DNA of 64,000 bases from DFXE01 sp032054765. Lineage in GTDB: Bacteria > Bacteroidota > Bacteroidia > Bacteroidales > Tannerellaceae. Made by a program: the position numbers and the translations under genes. Positions within the stretch are counted from its first letter, which is position 1. Every line of letters starts with the position of its first letter. The stretch spans positions 186,001 to 250,000 of the forward strand of contig DAMBSC010000002.1 of assembly GCA_032054765.1 (NCBI GenBank), read 5' to 3'. The notes under the pieces are model-generated. The model was not told the origin of the DNA and searched no databases. It worked only from the letters and a program-made list of their open reading frames with translations. This document shows positions 8,444-18,133 of this stretch, piece after piece.

Positions 8444-10204
8444 TTATTCAAACTGAGCATATATAGCACAAGCCCTAATTAGTTCATTTCGTGTAGCATT
8501 CAACGTTTCTGTATCAGATATATATCCTTCATTACCATCAGGAGTAACTTTGTCAATAAATTTCAATGCCAATTCTGGATTTTTATTTCCAAGCATACGT
8601 AATAATTCATATTCTTCCCCCATATCACGAATAGCATTCATTCGGATAGAACTTTTTATTTTATTATTACTAACATCAGGATAAACAGAATAATGATCTC
8701 CTTTAAATGCTTCTTCATCTATCTCATGTAATTTATTCTGAAACCAGTCAACCCAAAAATTCCATCCCCAATGTAACCAACCCGATAATCTCCATTTATA
8801 ACTAAGCCATCCCAGTTGCCTTTGATGCCACACAGGATGATCTATTAATCGATTCAACCAGCTATAATGAGGACCACAACAATTATAACCATATATTTTC
8901 ACTCCATTTATTTGCATGGTATCGAATGCTGGTTTATTTAATTGGTACAAATCTTCAAGTGGTGTAACTAATGTTGCACCATGTGCTACCGCATTTTTTG
9001 CGGATTCTAATGAAAAAGTAGGATCCCCGCACTGCATATCCGGGGCCTGGCTCTTCAACTTTTCCATATAATAAGCATACTGCTTATGTTGAAGTTCAGA
9101 GACTGCCTCATCTCCAATATGTTGTATCCACATTTCCAACCATCCCTTTTCTTTTAAATGCTCATATAATGCTCCTAAAAACTGGTTATGAAATAAACGA
9201 CATGGTTTACTCATTGGTTCTACATTTGAAGAACATAGCTCACCTTTTTTATTGGTTGTAAGAATATAAGATTTGAATGTCTCGCCAACAACACCAATAG
9301 TAGAGCCCAAATGTAACCCTTCCATTTTATTGATAGCTTTTTTGTCAATGAAGAACTGAATATATTCATCGAATTTCGACCAGTCAAAGATAAACTTGCC
9401 TTTTTTTAATTGAGTACCAGGAGCATCTAATAACAGTTGCTGTGTATTTACAAAAAGTACATTCATCCGGCTACGACGCATATTATCAGCCATATCATTA
9501 ACTAACTCCCACCATTCTGGTGTCCAACGTTCATGTCCATATATTTGAACAATAACATCTTGTGGATGATGTCTTCGTGTAGCATCATAAAACCATGTCC
9601 CTGCAATCTGTTGATGGTGCATAATATCAAAATCACTTTCATTGGCATTCGGAATTGTTACATTATTAACCTCAACTGTTATTTCAACCGGATAATTACC
9701 AACAGAGGTTCTTACCAGAGCTGTACCTTTATAAAGTCCTGGGCGGGTATTGACAGGTACATACAAAGTAATCCAAATAGATTGTGTTTCACCGCCTTCT
9801 ACATTAATTTCCGATTCATTAGACAACGGATCTGGATAGTATCCTTCTCCCCACCTTACCAGATTTTCCGGTTTCCTTTCGACAGAGTTTTTACTTATAT
9901 AAACGTATTCCAAATAATTAAAGCTCAGATTGGAAGAAAGTATCTTTTCTTTCTCCGAGATGAGGTCTGTAAAATCAACACCTTGTATTACAAAAGGATT
10001 ATCTCCTCGAAGTAATATCTGATAAGATTCGTATTCATTTTTTGCAACAACTAAATCTAATCTGGTTGATGAGCTTTCTTCTTTAATAAAATCTTTAAAT
10101 ACATTAATATATGAGTTAGCTGTCCATATATCAACAGATGTAGCACTTTGTGTAAAATGCAGAGTCATTACACTACACATAAATATCAACAATAATTTTT
10201 TCAT
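8444..10204 (-). CDS. Secreted DUF4091 / GH123-like glycosidase-type protein
   Basis: This 586-residue protein begins with the signal peptide MKKLLLIFMCSVMTLHFTQS. An N-terminal beta domain (about residues 22-190, with RLDLVVAKNEYESYQILLR) precedes a catalytic-type barrel. The C-terminus has the DUF4091 pattern: HPVWHQRQLGWLSYKWRLSG, then WLHWGWNFW, a VYPD segment and SIRMNAIRDMGEEYELLRML. DUF4091 proteins resemble GH123 beta-N-acetylgalactosaminidases. Lack of a lipobox suggests periplasmic location. It is the last gene of PUL 2. Substrate is unproven. Confidence 0.78.
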   Translation of the reverse strand: MKKLLLIFMCSVMTLHFTQSATSVDIWTANSYINVFKDFIKEESSSTRLDLVVAKNEYESYQILLRGDNPFVIQGVDFTDLISEKEKILSSNLSFNYLEYVYISKNSVERKPENLVRWGEGYYPDPLSNESEINVEGGETQSIWITLYVPVNTRPGLYKGTALVRTSVGNYPVEITVEVNNVTIPNANESDFDIMHHQQIAGTWFYDATRRHHPQDVIVQIYGHERWTPEWWELVNDMADNMRRSRMNVLFVNTQQLLLDAPGTQLKKGKFIFDWSKFDEYIQFFIDKKAINKMEGLHLGSTIGVVGETFKSYILTTNKKGELCSSNVEPMSKPCRLFHNQFLGALYEHLKEKGWLEMWIQHIGDEAVSELQHKQYAYYMEKLKSQAPDMQCGDPTFSLESAKNAVAHGATLVTPLEDLYQLNKPAFDTMQINGVKIYGYNCCGPHYSWLNRLIDHPVWHQRQLGWLSYKWRLSGWLHWGWNFWVDWFQNKLHEIDEEAFKGDHYSVYPDVSNNKIKSSIRMNAIRDMGEEYELLRMLGNKNPELALKFIDKVTPDGNEGYISDTETLNATRNELIRACAIYAQFE

Positions 10205-10325
10205 AATAGTATTTTATTTTTTAATCAAAGTTATTAATCTCTCTAAGATATGCTAAAAAAGGTCCTTTCTCAATAGATACTTTTACTGATCGTTTTTCTC
10301 AAAATCTAGTCCTATTTAAAGATTT

Positions 10326-12770
10326 TCATTTATTAATTACCCGTATAGCTTTTAAAGGGATTTCTTTTCCTACAGTTTTAAATTCTCCGGAAACAAAAGC
10401 ATCAGTGTCATTTACTTTATCAAAGGTACATGAAAAGATAACTTGTGAATCGCCTTCTGGAATAGTCATACTCTTAGAATCAACAGAAATACTTCTTTGT
10501 AGATTCCAATTTTTGTCATAAATAAATACCTTTTCCTCTCCTGTATATTTTATGTATTCATCTTTTTCTAATACAGTCTTTATATCAACAGTCGAGAAAT
10601 TGGCTATCTCCATAGATATGGAAGAAATTCGATCTGTTGCTTTCAATATAAATTGTATAGGTTGTCTTTCATATTTGTTATTGAATACCCATTTGGAAAT
10701 AACTGGTTCTCCTGGTTGTCGAATCATATTTTGATGTTTGAATCTTTGGACATTGTAAGGAAGGAGATCCCAGGAATCATCACTTGTTTGTCTGAGTGTA
10801 TATTCATTGGCTATATGCTCCATCTCGAGTTTCAATTCCTTTGAGAATGCTCCTGAAAGACGAGCATTTTCCCATTCTCTGATTGCTGTTATAATTTGTT
10901 CTGATGTTCCATTTTGTTCTACATTCTCTTTATCGGTAACTAAAGTGTATCCTGCATCGAAAGCTGCAGAACGAGCTAGTAACCATTCTATGTCTTCAAT
11001 ACTCGTATTTGCATCAAACTTGAACCATCCAAGCATGCATGGCATTAGGTTACGACGATAAAAATCCTGATTCATAAGTCTGTAGTTCATTTGACTTTCT
11101 CTAAATCCAGCATACCAGGGTTCTCCCCAATTCATTCTTGTAAAAGTATGCCAGTTATAATGCGTCGTCATACTTGCATCATTGATATTATTGCGATATT
11201 CCGGTTTGAGACTGTCATACCATTCTTTTATCATCAATGATAGACCATATTGTCCTAATCCTGTAGACCAAGCTCCTTCCAATCCGTCAAAAGAAATTTG
11301 TTCTATACCAGTATAATTAAATATATCAGCAATATTTCGGGCCATTTCTTTTGTTAAATCAATATCTGTAAGAAATACTTTATAACCATGATCCATCAAT
11401 TTGCTAATCTCCACTCCTTTTTCATAAGATGCTGCCTTTGTATTCCATGCCCCTCGTTGGCAGTTAAGTAATTTCCATGGAGCTGAATCGCTTACTTTTT
11501 CATATCGAATCAGCTCTTCTCCTATCATTACACCATGAAGACTGTTGTTTTCCATTTGATTGAAAAAGGTTGGATCTTCAATTTCTATTTCAGTTTGCGT
11601 ATCATTTATTGAAGCGGCTAAAACAGAGCTACCTACTTTTGCTAATCTTTTGTCTGGTATGGGTGTTACATACGGATCATTGGTTGTTATAAAATTGGAA
11701 AGCGTATGGATTCCCAATTTAATCCCTGATTGTCCGGCAATCTCTACACATTTTTTCAAACCGTCTATTCCAGAAGGAAACTCAGAAGGGTTCAATTCAA
11801 ACTTTCCCCATGTCTTAAATGGTCCGCCATGATAGAGATATTTCAAACCTGTTTTCTTCGTAAATTCAATGGCTTTATTAATATTTGTTTCGTTAAAAGG
11901 GTAAATGATGTATGCCTGTGCTGCTTCCGGCGCACGCTTCATCCATACACCATTCAATTCAGGGTGTGGAAGATTCTCATTAAACTCTATTTCTTCTATA
12001 TAATCAAGGACAACTTCTTTTTTACATCCAAATACTGCTAATTTACTACCAATAACTCCCCCGTCATTATATGCAGGAGCTGTATAAGAGGTATGTCCCC
12101 ACATCGGAATGATCCGTTCTTTATCACGATTTCGGCAATAAGCTTGCAAAACACTTCCGAAATCGGTATGTTTAGCAGTCTGACCTCTATACAAAACTTT
12201 CATAGAGTCGGAGACATCCACTAGTGAATTTGTAGCAAAAATATCGAAGGAAGGATCCACATCATCCTCTGTGGTAGGATAACCACCTATTGTTTTAGGA
12301 TTTAAGGCTTGTATTCCAATAACATAATCTTCGTTTTGCACTACGCCGACACATTCCCCCACTACCTGGGATATATTTGTGGCGTATGGCCCCCACACTA
12401 TCAATTCTACATCTTTATCAGAATGAATATCTGCTAATTCAAATGTGATATACTTCACATTCTGTTTAACTTTGACGATAGCTTCTGTATTGTTTTTCGG
12501 AAAAGAAAACTTTAATATTTCTCCCACTTCATCCCATGAAGCAGAAGTCGGATATTCATATATATTATTTATCCGTATAGTTAATAATGGAGATTGTTGA
12601 TCACGGGAATTATAATGTAATCCGGAACTCTTGTCTGTCAGAGAAGTTATATACCCTTTATTATCAATTTGCATTTCAAAGGCATCAGTAACAAAAGAGA
12701 TTTCGGATTTATTACATGCGCAAAATAGAAACAAAGAAAAAATAAGTGTAAATAAAAGCGGTGGTCTCAT
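10326..12770 (-). CDS. Large lipoprotein, putative TIM-barrel glycosidase of unrecognised family (PUL 2)
   Basis: An 814-residue protein with lipobox FLFCAC. The N-terminal third (about residues 25-235) is beta rich, like a carbohydrate-binding or galactose-mutarotase-type sandwich (DAFEMQIDNKGYITSLTDK). The middle has barrel-like strands: KYLYHGGPFKTWGKFELN, GIKLGIHTLSNF, a small beta insertion with IGEELIRYEKV, then EQISFDGLEGAW with acidic residues at a strand end. The C-terminal region is beta rich. I do not recognise a named family, and the enzyme role is inferred from fold-like pattern and PUL context between susD and a DUF4091 gene. Confidence 0.6.
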   Translation of the reverse strand: MRPPLLFTLIFSLFLFCACNKSEISFVTDAFEMQIDNKGYITSLTDKSSGLHYNSRDQQSPLLTIRINNIYEYPTSASWDEVGEILKFSFPKNNTEAIVKVKQNVKYITFELADIHSDKDVELIVWGPYATNISQVVGECVGVVQNEDYVIGIQALNPKTIGGYPTTEDDVDPSFDIFATNSLVDVSDSMKVLYRGQTAKHTDFGSVLQAYCRNRDKERIIPMWGHTSYTAPAYNDGGVIGSKLAVFGCKKEVVLDYIEEIEFNENLPHPELNGVWMKRAPEAAQAYIIYPFNETNINKAIEFTKKTGLKYLYHGGPFKTWGKFELNPSEFPSGIDGLKKCVEIAGQSGIKLGIHTLSNFITTNDPYVTPIPDKRLAKVGSSVLAASINDTQTEIEIEDPTFFNQMENNSLHGVMIGEELIRYEKVSDSAPWKLLNCQRGAWNTKAASYEKGVEISKLMDHGYKVFLTDIDLTKEMARNIADIFNYTGIEQISFDGLEGAWSTGLGQYGLSLMIKEWYDSLKPEYRNNINDASMTTHYNWHTFTRMNWGEPWYAGFRESQMNYRLMNQDFYRRNLMPCMLGWFKFDANTSIEDIEWLLARSAAFDAGYTLVTDKENVEQNGTSEQIITAIREWENARLSGAFSKELKLEMEHIANEYTLRQTSDDSWDLLPYNVQRFKHQNMIRQPGEPVISKWVFNNKYERQPIQFILKATDRISSISMEIANFSTVDIKTVLEKDEYIKYTGEEKVFIYDKNWNLQRSISVDSKSMTIPEGDSQVIFSCTFDKVNDTDAFVSGEFKTVGKEIPLKAIRVINK

Positions 12771-12848
12771 ATATCCATAATATTAAGCGGTAAATATCAG
12801 CAAAAATACCAATATTTACCGTTTAAAAAAGTATTTCTAATACCAAAT

Positions 12849-14543
12849 TTATAAATTTATATCAGAACTATCCCAACCCGGAGTTTGTTCCAGAACACCA
12901 TTTGACAGATCTATTTCTGTCTGAGGGATCTGGAGAAAACCACCTGTTTCCTGTATTCGTTTTGTCAGGTTATAATTGATCACAGACTCTATCCGATTAT
13001 TAAGGACATTCACCCCGTTTTGATTTTTATCAATTTCAACACCTGCATTTTTACCATACCAGCGGAGCATATCATAATAGCGGTATCCTTCACAGGTAAG
13101 TTCAAAGCGACGTTCGCTTCTTAATATTTCTGTTGTGTAACCTGCTACCGGAGGTAATTTAACTCGCTTTCGTACTTCATTAATACCTGTATTGGTTTCA
13201 GTTAATTCCGAGTGCATTAATAGAATATCCGCAAAACGTAATAAGACCTGATCCTGAGTGTTTATAAAAGCATAATCGTCGAGTCCTCCAAACATAATGG
13301 TTGAATATCCTTTAAACTGACGGGCCTCTTTGTTAGTCCAGGCGTTTACTCCAATATATTTTTTTTGCCAGTAACCTCCGTCTTGCATTTGTTCCCATCC
13401 GCCTTCTTCATATAATTCTATACCACTTTCAGGATCTCTTACATTGATAATACTACCTTCACGTCTTATCGTATCATTGGGTTCATAAGCGATCCATTCT
13501 TCAATTAGTTTAGGATTAACCGGGCCTTGTCCCCAACCTTGCGCAAAGGGGAATACATTTGCATAGCTGGATTGTCCTCTAAAACTCCAGCATAAAGCAA
13601 CAAGATTTGCATAGTCTTTATTACTCCAATCTCCTTTTGTTCCGAATTTTATTGCAAATATCGTTTCTATATTATTATCATCACCAACCCATAAAAGTCC
13701 TTTTCCTTTGTTATATATATAGTCTTCCCCTGTTAATGAATTAGTATAAGGCCACATATTACGAAAATCTTCAACCAATTGATGTCCACTGTTATTAATA
13801 CAATCTTCCAAATAAGAGATAACCTGATTTTTTGATAATTCACCTCCTTCTTTCAATGGAAGAGAACTATCCGCATAGTATCCTGTATAAAAAAGAAATA
13901 CACGAGCCAACATTCCTTCTGCCGCCCATTTGGTGGCATGACCTAATGATGATTTCAGCATAGACTGGTAATTGATTGCCGGTAGTAATTCTATAGCCTT
14001 TTTTAAATCTGAAGCTATTAAGGAAAATACTTCTTTTGCCGGAGTCCGCGGAATATTTACAGCCTCAGAATTATCTAATAGAGGAACATCTCCAAACATC
14101 TTCGTTAGTTCGAAGTAGAAATAAGCCCTCATAAAATAAGCTTCTCCAATAACTGTATTTTTGGAAGTTTCAGATACAAAAGTTATTTGTTCTATTGCTT
14201 CTAATAATTTGTTGACTCTGAAGATTCCCTGGTATGCTCTTTTCCATGATTCCTGCTGCATATTTTCACTCGACTTTTTCATTTGATCCCAAGCCTGTGG
14301 ATTGAAGTCATTTGGACCACCTCCGCCAAAACGATCATCACTTAGAATGTCACCGATATAATAAGTTGAAAACTCCTGACAACTGGCCATAACGTGATAA
14401 CAGGAAGCTAATGCCATAATAGCATCTTCTTCTGTCAGAGGAAAATTCTGATCATTTTTGTTAGTATAATCTTTGATATCCAGGAAATCATCACAGGAAA
14501 TCGTCGATAGTAAAACAATTAATAAAAAAATATATTTCTTCAT
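12849..14543 (-). CDS. SusD/RagB family glycan-binding lipoprotein (PUL 2)
   Basis: A 564-residue SusD homologue with lipobox LLSTISC followed by DDFLDIKDYTNKNDQNFPLTEEDA, a common SusD opening. Family helices include AYFMRAYFYFELTKMFGDVPLL, VLLRFADILLMHSELTE and ILRSERRFELTCEGYRYYDMLRW, and the end is LEQTPGWDSSDINL. It lies 12 bp after susC and would form the outer-membrane SusCD complex with it. The sequence differs clearly from the PUL 1 SusD, so the two loci probably take different glycans. Confidence 0.93.
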   Translation of the reverse strand: MKKYIFLLIVLLSTISCDDFLDIKDYTNKNDQNFPLTEEDAIMALASCYHVMASCQEFSTYYIGDILSDDRFGGGGPNDFNPQAWDQMKKSSENMQQESWKRAYQGIFRVNKLLEAIEQITFVSETSKNTVIGEAYFMRAYFYFELTKMFGDVPLLDNSEAVNIPRTPAKEVFSLIASDLKKAIELLPAINYQSMLKSSLGHATKWAAEGMLARVFLFYTGYYADSSLPLKEGGELSKNQVISYLEDCINNSGHQLVEDFRNMWPYTNSLTGEDYIYNKGKGLLWVGDDNNIETIFAIKFGTKGDWSNKDYANLVALCWSFRGQSSYANVFPFAQGWGQGPVNPKLIEEWIAYEPNDTIRREGSIINVRDPESGIELYEEGGWEQMQDGGYWQKKYIGVNAWTNKEARQFKGYSTIMFGGLDDYAFINTQDQVLLRFADILLMHSELTETNTGINEVRKRVKLPPVAGYTTEILRSERRFELTCEGYRYYDMLRWYGKNAGVEIDKNQNGVNVLNNRIESVINYNLTKRIQETGGFLQIPQTEIDLSNGVLEQTPGWDSSDINL

Positions 14544-14555
14544 AACTGAATAATT

Positions 14556-17500
14556 TTAGAATTTAAGATTTGCCCCAATTAATATGGTACGTGGTATAGG
14601 ATAGAAACCGCTGTCTATACCATTTCCCCAGTCTTTACCTCCGGCGGATGTTCCGACTTCGGGATCCGAACCGTAGTAACTGGTAAATGTATATAAGTTT
14701 TGAACAGTCATATACAGACGCGCCTGTTGCAAAAATAATTGGGGGAATAGTTTTTTGAAATCATATCCGATGGTAATGTTTTGCAATCTCAGATAATCGG
14801 CATTATCAATGTATATATCATTGAAATACATAAAGTTTGGACTTGAGTTGGCTGTCAATCTGGGATATCGGTTTGAAGTTCCTTCTCCATGCCATCTGTC
14901 GAGTAATACGGACGGATAATTTTCTTTGTAATGGTTTACCTTATGAAATGAAGAAGCAATTTGATGTCCGAAGTTTCCATTAGCCATTATTGAAAAGTCA
15001 AAACCTTTATAAGCCAGATTTATAGAGATTCCGAGGTTCATATTTGGATTAGGATCCCCTATCATCGTCCGGTCTGCCATATCAATCACTCCATTATTAT
15101 CGGTATCCACAAATATCAGGTCTCCGGGTTCTGTTCCACTTAATATAGGTCCTTTATAATTGTCGATTTGTTCTTGATTCTGGAAAACTCCGTCTGTTTT
15201 AAATCCATAGAAATATCCTATCGGACGACCTACTTCGGCACGGAAAATAGGAGGTTGCCCATCTCCAAATCCGGGGTTGGCACCTTCTATGACACCTTCT
15301 GTATTATCAATACGTGTTATTTCATTTTTATTGATACCTATGTTGGCTGTGACTCCATAGGAGAATTCACCTAAATTATCGTTCCAGCTAAGACTCATTT
15401 CCACACCTTTATTCAATACGTCTCCACCATTAATAAATGGAGGTTCAGCTCCCTGTGAAGCCAGAATAGGTGCTTGAACCAACCAGTCTTTAGTCGACTT
15501 GCGATACCAATCGAAAACAAAACCTAATCTACCCTGCAAAAAACGTGTATCCATTCCCAAGTCTATCTGTTCCGAAATTTCCCATGTAATATCTTTATTG
15601 GGAAGTATCTTTGGAAAGGCACCTGTAGTCCAATTACTTTTATCTGCTCCGAAGAAATAATCGGAAGCATCGAATGAATATGTTGCAAGGTATTGAAAAG
15701 GAGAAACATTCTGATTTCCGTTTTGTCCCCAACTACCTCTTATCTTTAAGAAATCCAACCAACTTGCAGTACCCTTCATAAATGATTCATTCGTTAGTAC
15801 CCAGCCTGCAGAAACTGAAGGAAAATATCCCCATCTGTTACCTTTGGCAAAATTGGACGAACCGTCAGCACGTAAAATAACTGAAGCCAGATAAGTTTCT
15901 TTATAATTGTAATTTACTCTTCCGAAAAAAGAAGAAATAGCGCTTTTGCCATGAGGCCATCCGTCTAATGTTGTTTTACCGGGAACGATTGTTTTTACAT
16001 TTCTCAGATAAGCATATTCATATGAATCAAACAATGAATTCATATTTTCTCCCTTCATACCTTCTCCAAGCCCTCCTCTTTCTATAGACTGACCCAATAA
16101 AGCGGAGAAATTATGCTCATTCATCAAACTGAAATCATAAGAAATAGTATTTTCCCATTGATAGCCTCTTCCTATGGATTGTTCCTGCCTGACAATATCT
16201 TCTGTTCTGAAATATCTGTCTCCCAGATTATAAGTCGGTCCGTAAAAACGATTTGAACTAGCATCGATAGAATAACCTACGTTACTCTTAATAATGAGTT
16301 TCTCTATAGGTTGAATTTCAATATAAGCATTGATCCTCAAATTATGATTTGTATTTCCGGATTGGCTATTATTGTAATAATATTGTCCAATCGGGTTTGT
16401 ACGATCTGCATCCAATATCATTGATTTCTGAAAATTACCATCGGGGTCGTATACAGGCATTAATGGATTTCCTGTTATCATACTTCGAATATCACCTACA
16501 CCTGAATTTTTCTTTTTAAAAGTATAAAGTATGTTCTCTCCAACCTTGATGATATCAAACTTTGAATTCTTTAGGAGAGTGTATTCTGTATTTGCCCGTA
16601 AAGTGAGACGTTCGTATTTAGGTACTTCCGGTTCTCCGAATATTCCTTCCTGTGATGAATAAGTAACCCCTGTTGAATAAACGGATTGCTCTGTTCCTCC
16701 CGAAATATTGATAGCATGATTATGAATAGGTGCATTTTTATTGGCAAATTCCTTCATCCAGTTAGTTCCTTTCCAACCATTTTGGAGTTTCTGCCAGACA
16801 TAATCCGGAAGCAGAGTCGAATAATCATTCGGAGCAATACCAATATTGGTCAACGATTCATTTTGAATCTCCATATATTCCTGGGCGTTGAGTACATCCA
16901 TGTATTTTGCTACGTTTTGGAATCCTCCATACACATCATACGTAACTGTTGGTTTTCCTGCTTTTCCTTTTTTTGTCGAAATAAGGATTACACCATTGGC
17001 TGCTCTCGAACCATAAATAGCAGCAGAAGCGGCATCTTTTAAGACATCGATTGATTCTATATCCGAAGGATTGATTGAATTTAAGTCACCGCCAACGATA
17101 CCATTGATTATATAAAGAGGATTTGCATTTCCTATGGTTCCAAGTCCACGGATATTTATTTTATATCCGCTATCGGGAGCTCCCGCCGTAGATGTAATAT
17201 ACACACCCGGTGTTTTTCCTTGAAGTGCTGTCAGTGGCGACATAGTACTAAGCTTTTGGATTTCATCTCCCTTTACTTGTATGGTTGCACCCGTAACAAG
17301 TTTTTTCTTTTGTACACCATATCCTATAACCACTACTTCGTTCAAAGCTTTCATATCTTCTACGAGTATGATTTTAAAGCTTGTTTGGTTTTTTACAGGT
17401 ATATTTTGTGCAGTAAATCCGATATATGATACTTCCAGGATTGCATTGTCTGATACATCCAAAGAAAATCGGCCGTCTGTATCTGTTATTATACCATTCG

Positions 17501-17966
17501 TTGTACCTTTTTCCATAACATTTGCTGCAATGACAGGATCACCATTTTCATCTAGAACCACACCGGTTATAGCCCTTTTCTGTTGGGTAATACTTTGTAC
17601 ATTAAGCGGGGTTAATTGTCTTTTACTTACAGAAATGGTATTATTTATCTTTTTAAACTCTAAGCCGGTTTGTTTGGTTAGCTCATTCAATATTTGATCG
17701 ATAGAACTGTTTTTAACATGAATATTTACCGGTTTAATTTCTTTCAAAACCGACTCGTCATAGAAAAAATTGTAACCGGTCAGTTTACTTAATTGATTAA
17801 AAACTTCATGGATCAGCGTTTCTTTTACGCGATAAGTAATATCTGTTTCTTTCAGTATTTGTCCATGAACATTTTCAGACCATATAAATTGAATAGATAA
17901 TGCGATTGTCAACAAGGCTAAGAAAGTTCGCATAAGTATTTTCCTTAATATTAGATTATAATTCAT
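14556..17966 (-). CDS. SusC/RagA TonB-dependent transporter with STN domain (PUL 2)
   Basis: The start is taken at MNYNLILRKILMRTFLALL (ATG at 17964-17966). The 30 codons further upstream in the open frame lack signal-peptide character and overlap a predicted antisense RNA. Domains in order: signal peptide, STN (ETLIHEVFNQLSKLTGYNFFYDE), carboxypeptidase-D-like domain (ITGVVLDENGDPVIAANVMEKG), EVVVIGYGVQKKK, plug with SIDVLKDAASAAIYGSRAANG, and a beta barrel ending in LKF. The STN domain pairs it with the FecR/ECF system just upstream. It is the import channel for PUL 2. Confidence 0.94.
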   Translation of the reverse strand: MNYNLILRKILMRTFLALLTIALSIQFIWSENVHGQILKETDITYRVKETLIHEVFNQLSKLTGYNFFYDESVLKEIKPVNIHVKNSSIDQILNELTKQTGLEFKKINNTISVSKRQLTPLNVQSITQQKRAITGVVLDENGDPVIAANVMEKGTTNGIITDTDGRFSLDVSDNAILEVSYIGFTAQNIPVKNQTSFKIILVEDMKALNEVVVIGYGVQKKKLVTGATIQVKGDEIQKLSTMSPLTALQGKTPGVYITSTAGAPDSGYKINIRGLGTIGNANPLYIINGIVGGDLNSINPSDIESIDVLKDAASAAIYGSRAANGVILISTKKGKAGKPTVTYDVYGGFQNVAKYMDVLNAQEYMEIQNESLTNIGIAPNDYSTLLPDYVWQKLQNGWKGTNWMKEFANKNAPIHNHAINISGGTEQSVYSTGVTYSSQEGIFGEPEVPKYERLTLRANTEYTLLKNSKFDIIKVGENILYTFKKKNSGVGDIRSMITGNPLMPVYDPDGNFQKSMILDADRTNPIGQYYYNNSQSGNTNHNLRINAYIEIQPIEKLIIKSNVGYSIDASSNRFYGPTYNLGDRYFRTEDIVRQEQSIGRGYQWENTISYDFSLMNEHNFSALLGQSIERGGLGEGMKGENMNSLFDSYEYAYLRNVKTIVPGKTTLDGWPHGKSAISSFFGRVNYNYKETYLASVILRADGSSNFAKGNRWGYFPSVSAGWVLTNESFMKGTASWLDFLKIRGSWGQNGNQNVSPFQYLATYSFDASDYFFGADKSNWTTGAFPKILPNKDITWEISEQIDLGMDTRFLQGRLGFVFDWYRKSTKDWLVQAPILASQGAEPPFINGGDVLNKGVEMSLSWNDNLGEFSYGVTANIGINKNEITRIDNTEGVIEGANPGFGDGQPPIFRAEVGRPIGYFYGFKTDGVFQNQEQIDNYKGPILSGTEPGDLIFVDTDNNGVIDMADRTMIGDPNPNMNLGISINLAYKGFDFSIMANGNFGHQIASSFHKVNHYKENYPSVLLDRWHGEGTSNRYPRLTANSSPNFMYFNDIYIDNADYLRLQNITIGYDFKKLFPQLFLQQARLYMTVQNLYTFTSYYGSDPEVGTSAGGKDWGNGIDSGFYPIPRTILIGANLKF

Positions 17967-17990
17967 ACATTTGTATAGTTTAATGAATAT

Positions 17991-17998
17991 TATATTTG
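17991..17998 (+). promoter_or_regulatory. -7 box reading antisense to the susC leader (PUL 2)
   Basis: TATATTTG is an exact TAnnTTTG on the plus strand. A TTTG at 17970-17973 lies 17 bp upstream, slightly shorter than the usual 19-21, so the promoter call is moderate. It is placed as in PUL 1, just outside the susC start codon and pointing away from it. Confidence 0.4.
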
Positions 17999-18004
17999 TT
18001 AAAA

Positions 18005-18097
18005 CAGACTGTATTTCTTCTTTCTGTGGTCCAATACTTTTAGAAGAATACAGCAAGGTACGGAGCAGTAGTATATTTGTATGCTACTGCTTTTTTT
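18005..18097 (+). ncRNA. Candidate antisense small RNA to the susC 5' leader (PUL 2)
   Basis: A plus-strand RNA of about 93 nt is predicted from the -7 box at 17991 to a terminator. The terminator pairs AGCAGTAG (18064-18071) with CTACTGCT (18084-18091), with T-rich sequence after it. A 5' hairpin pairs CTGTATTTCTTCT (18009-18021) with AGAAGAATACAG (18042-18053) with one bulge. Size, position and two-hairpin layout match the candidate at PUL 1. Expression is inferred. Confidence 0.48.
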
Positions 18098-18133
18098 GTT
18101 TTTTTATTATATCATAGGCATATATTTTAAAGG

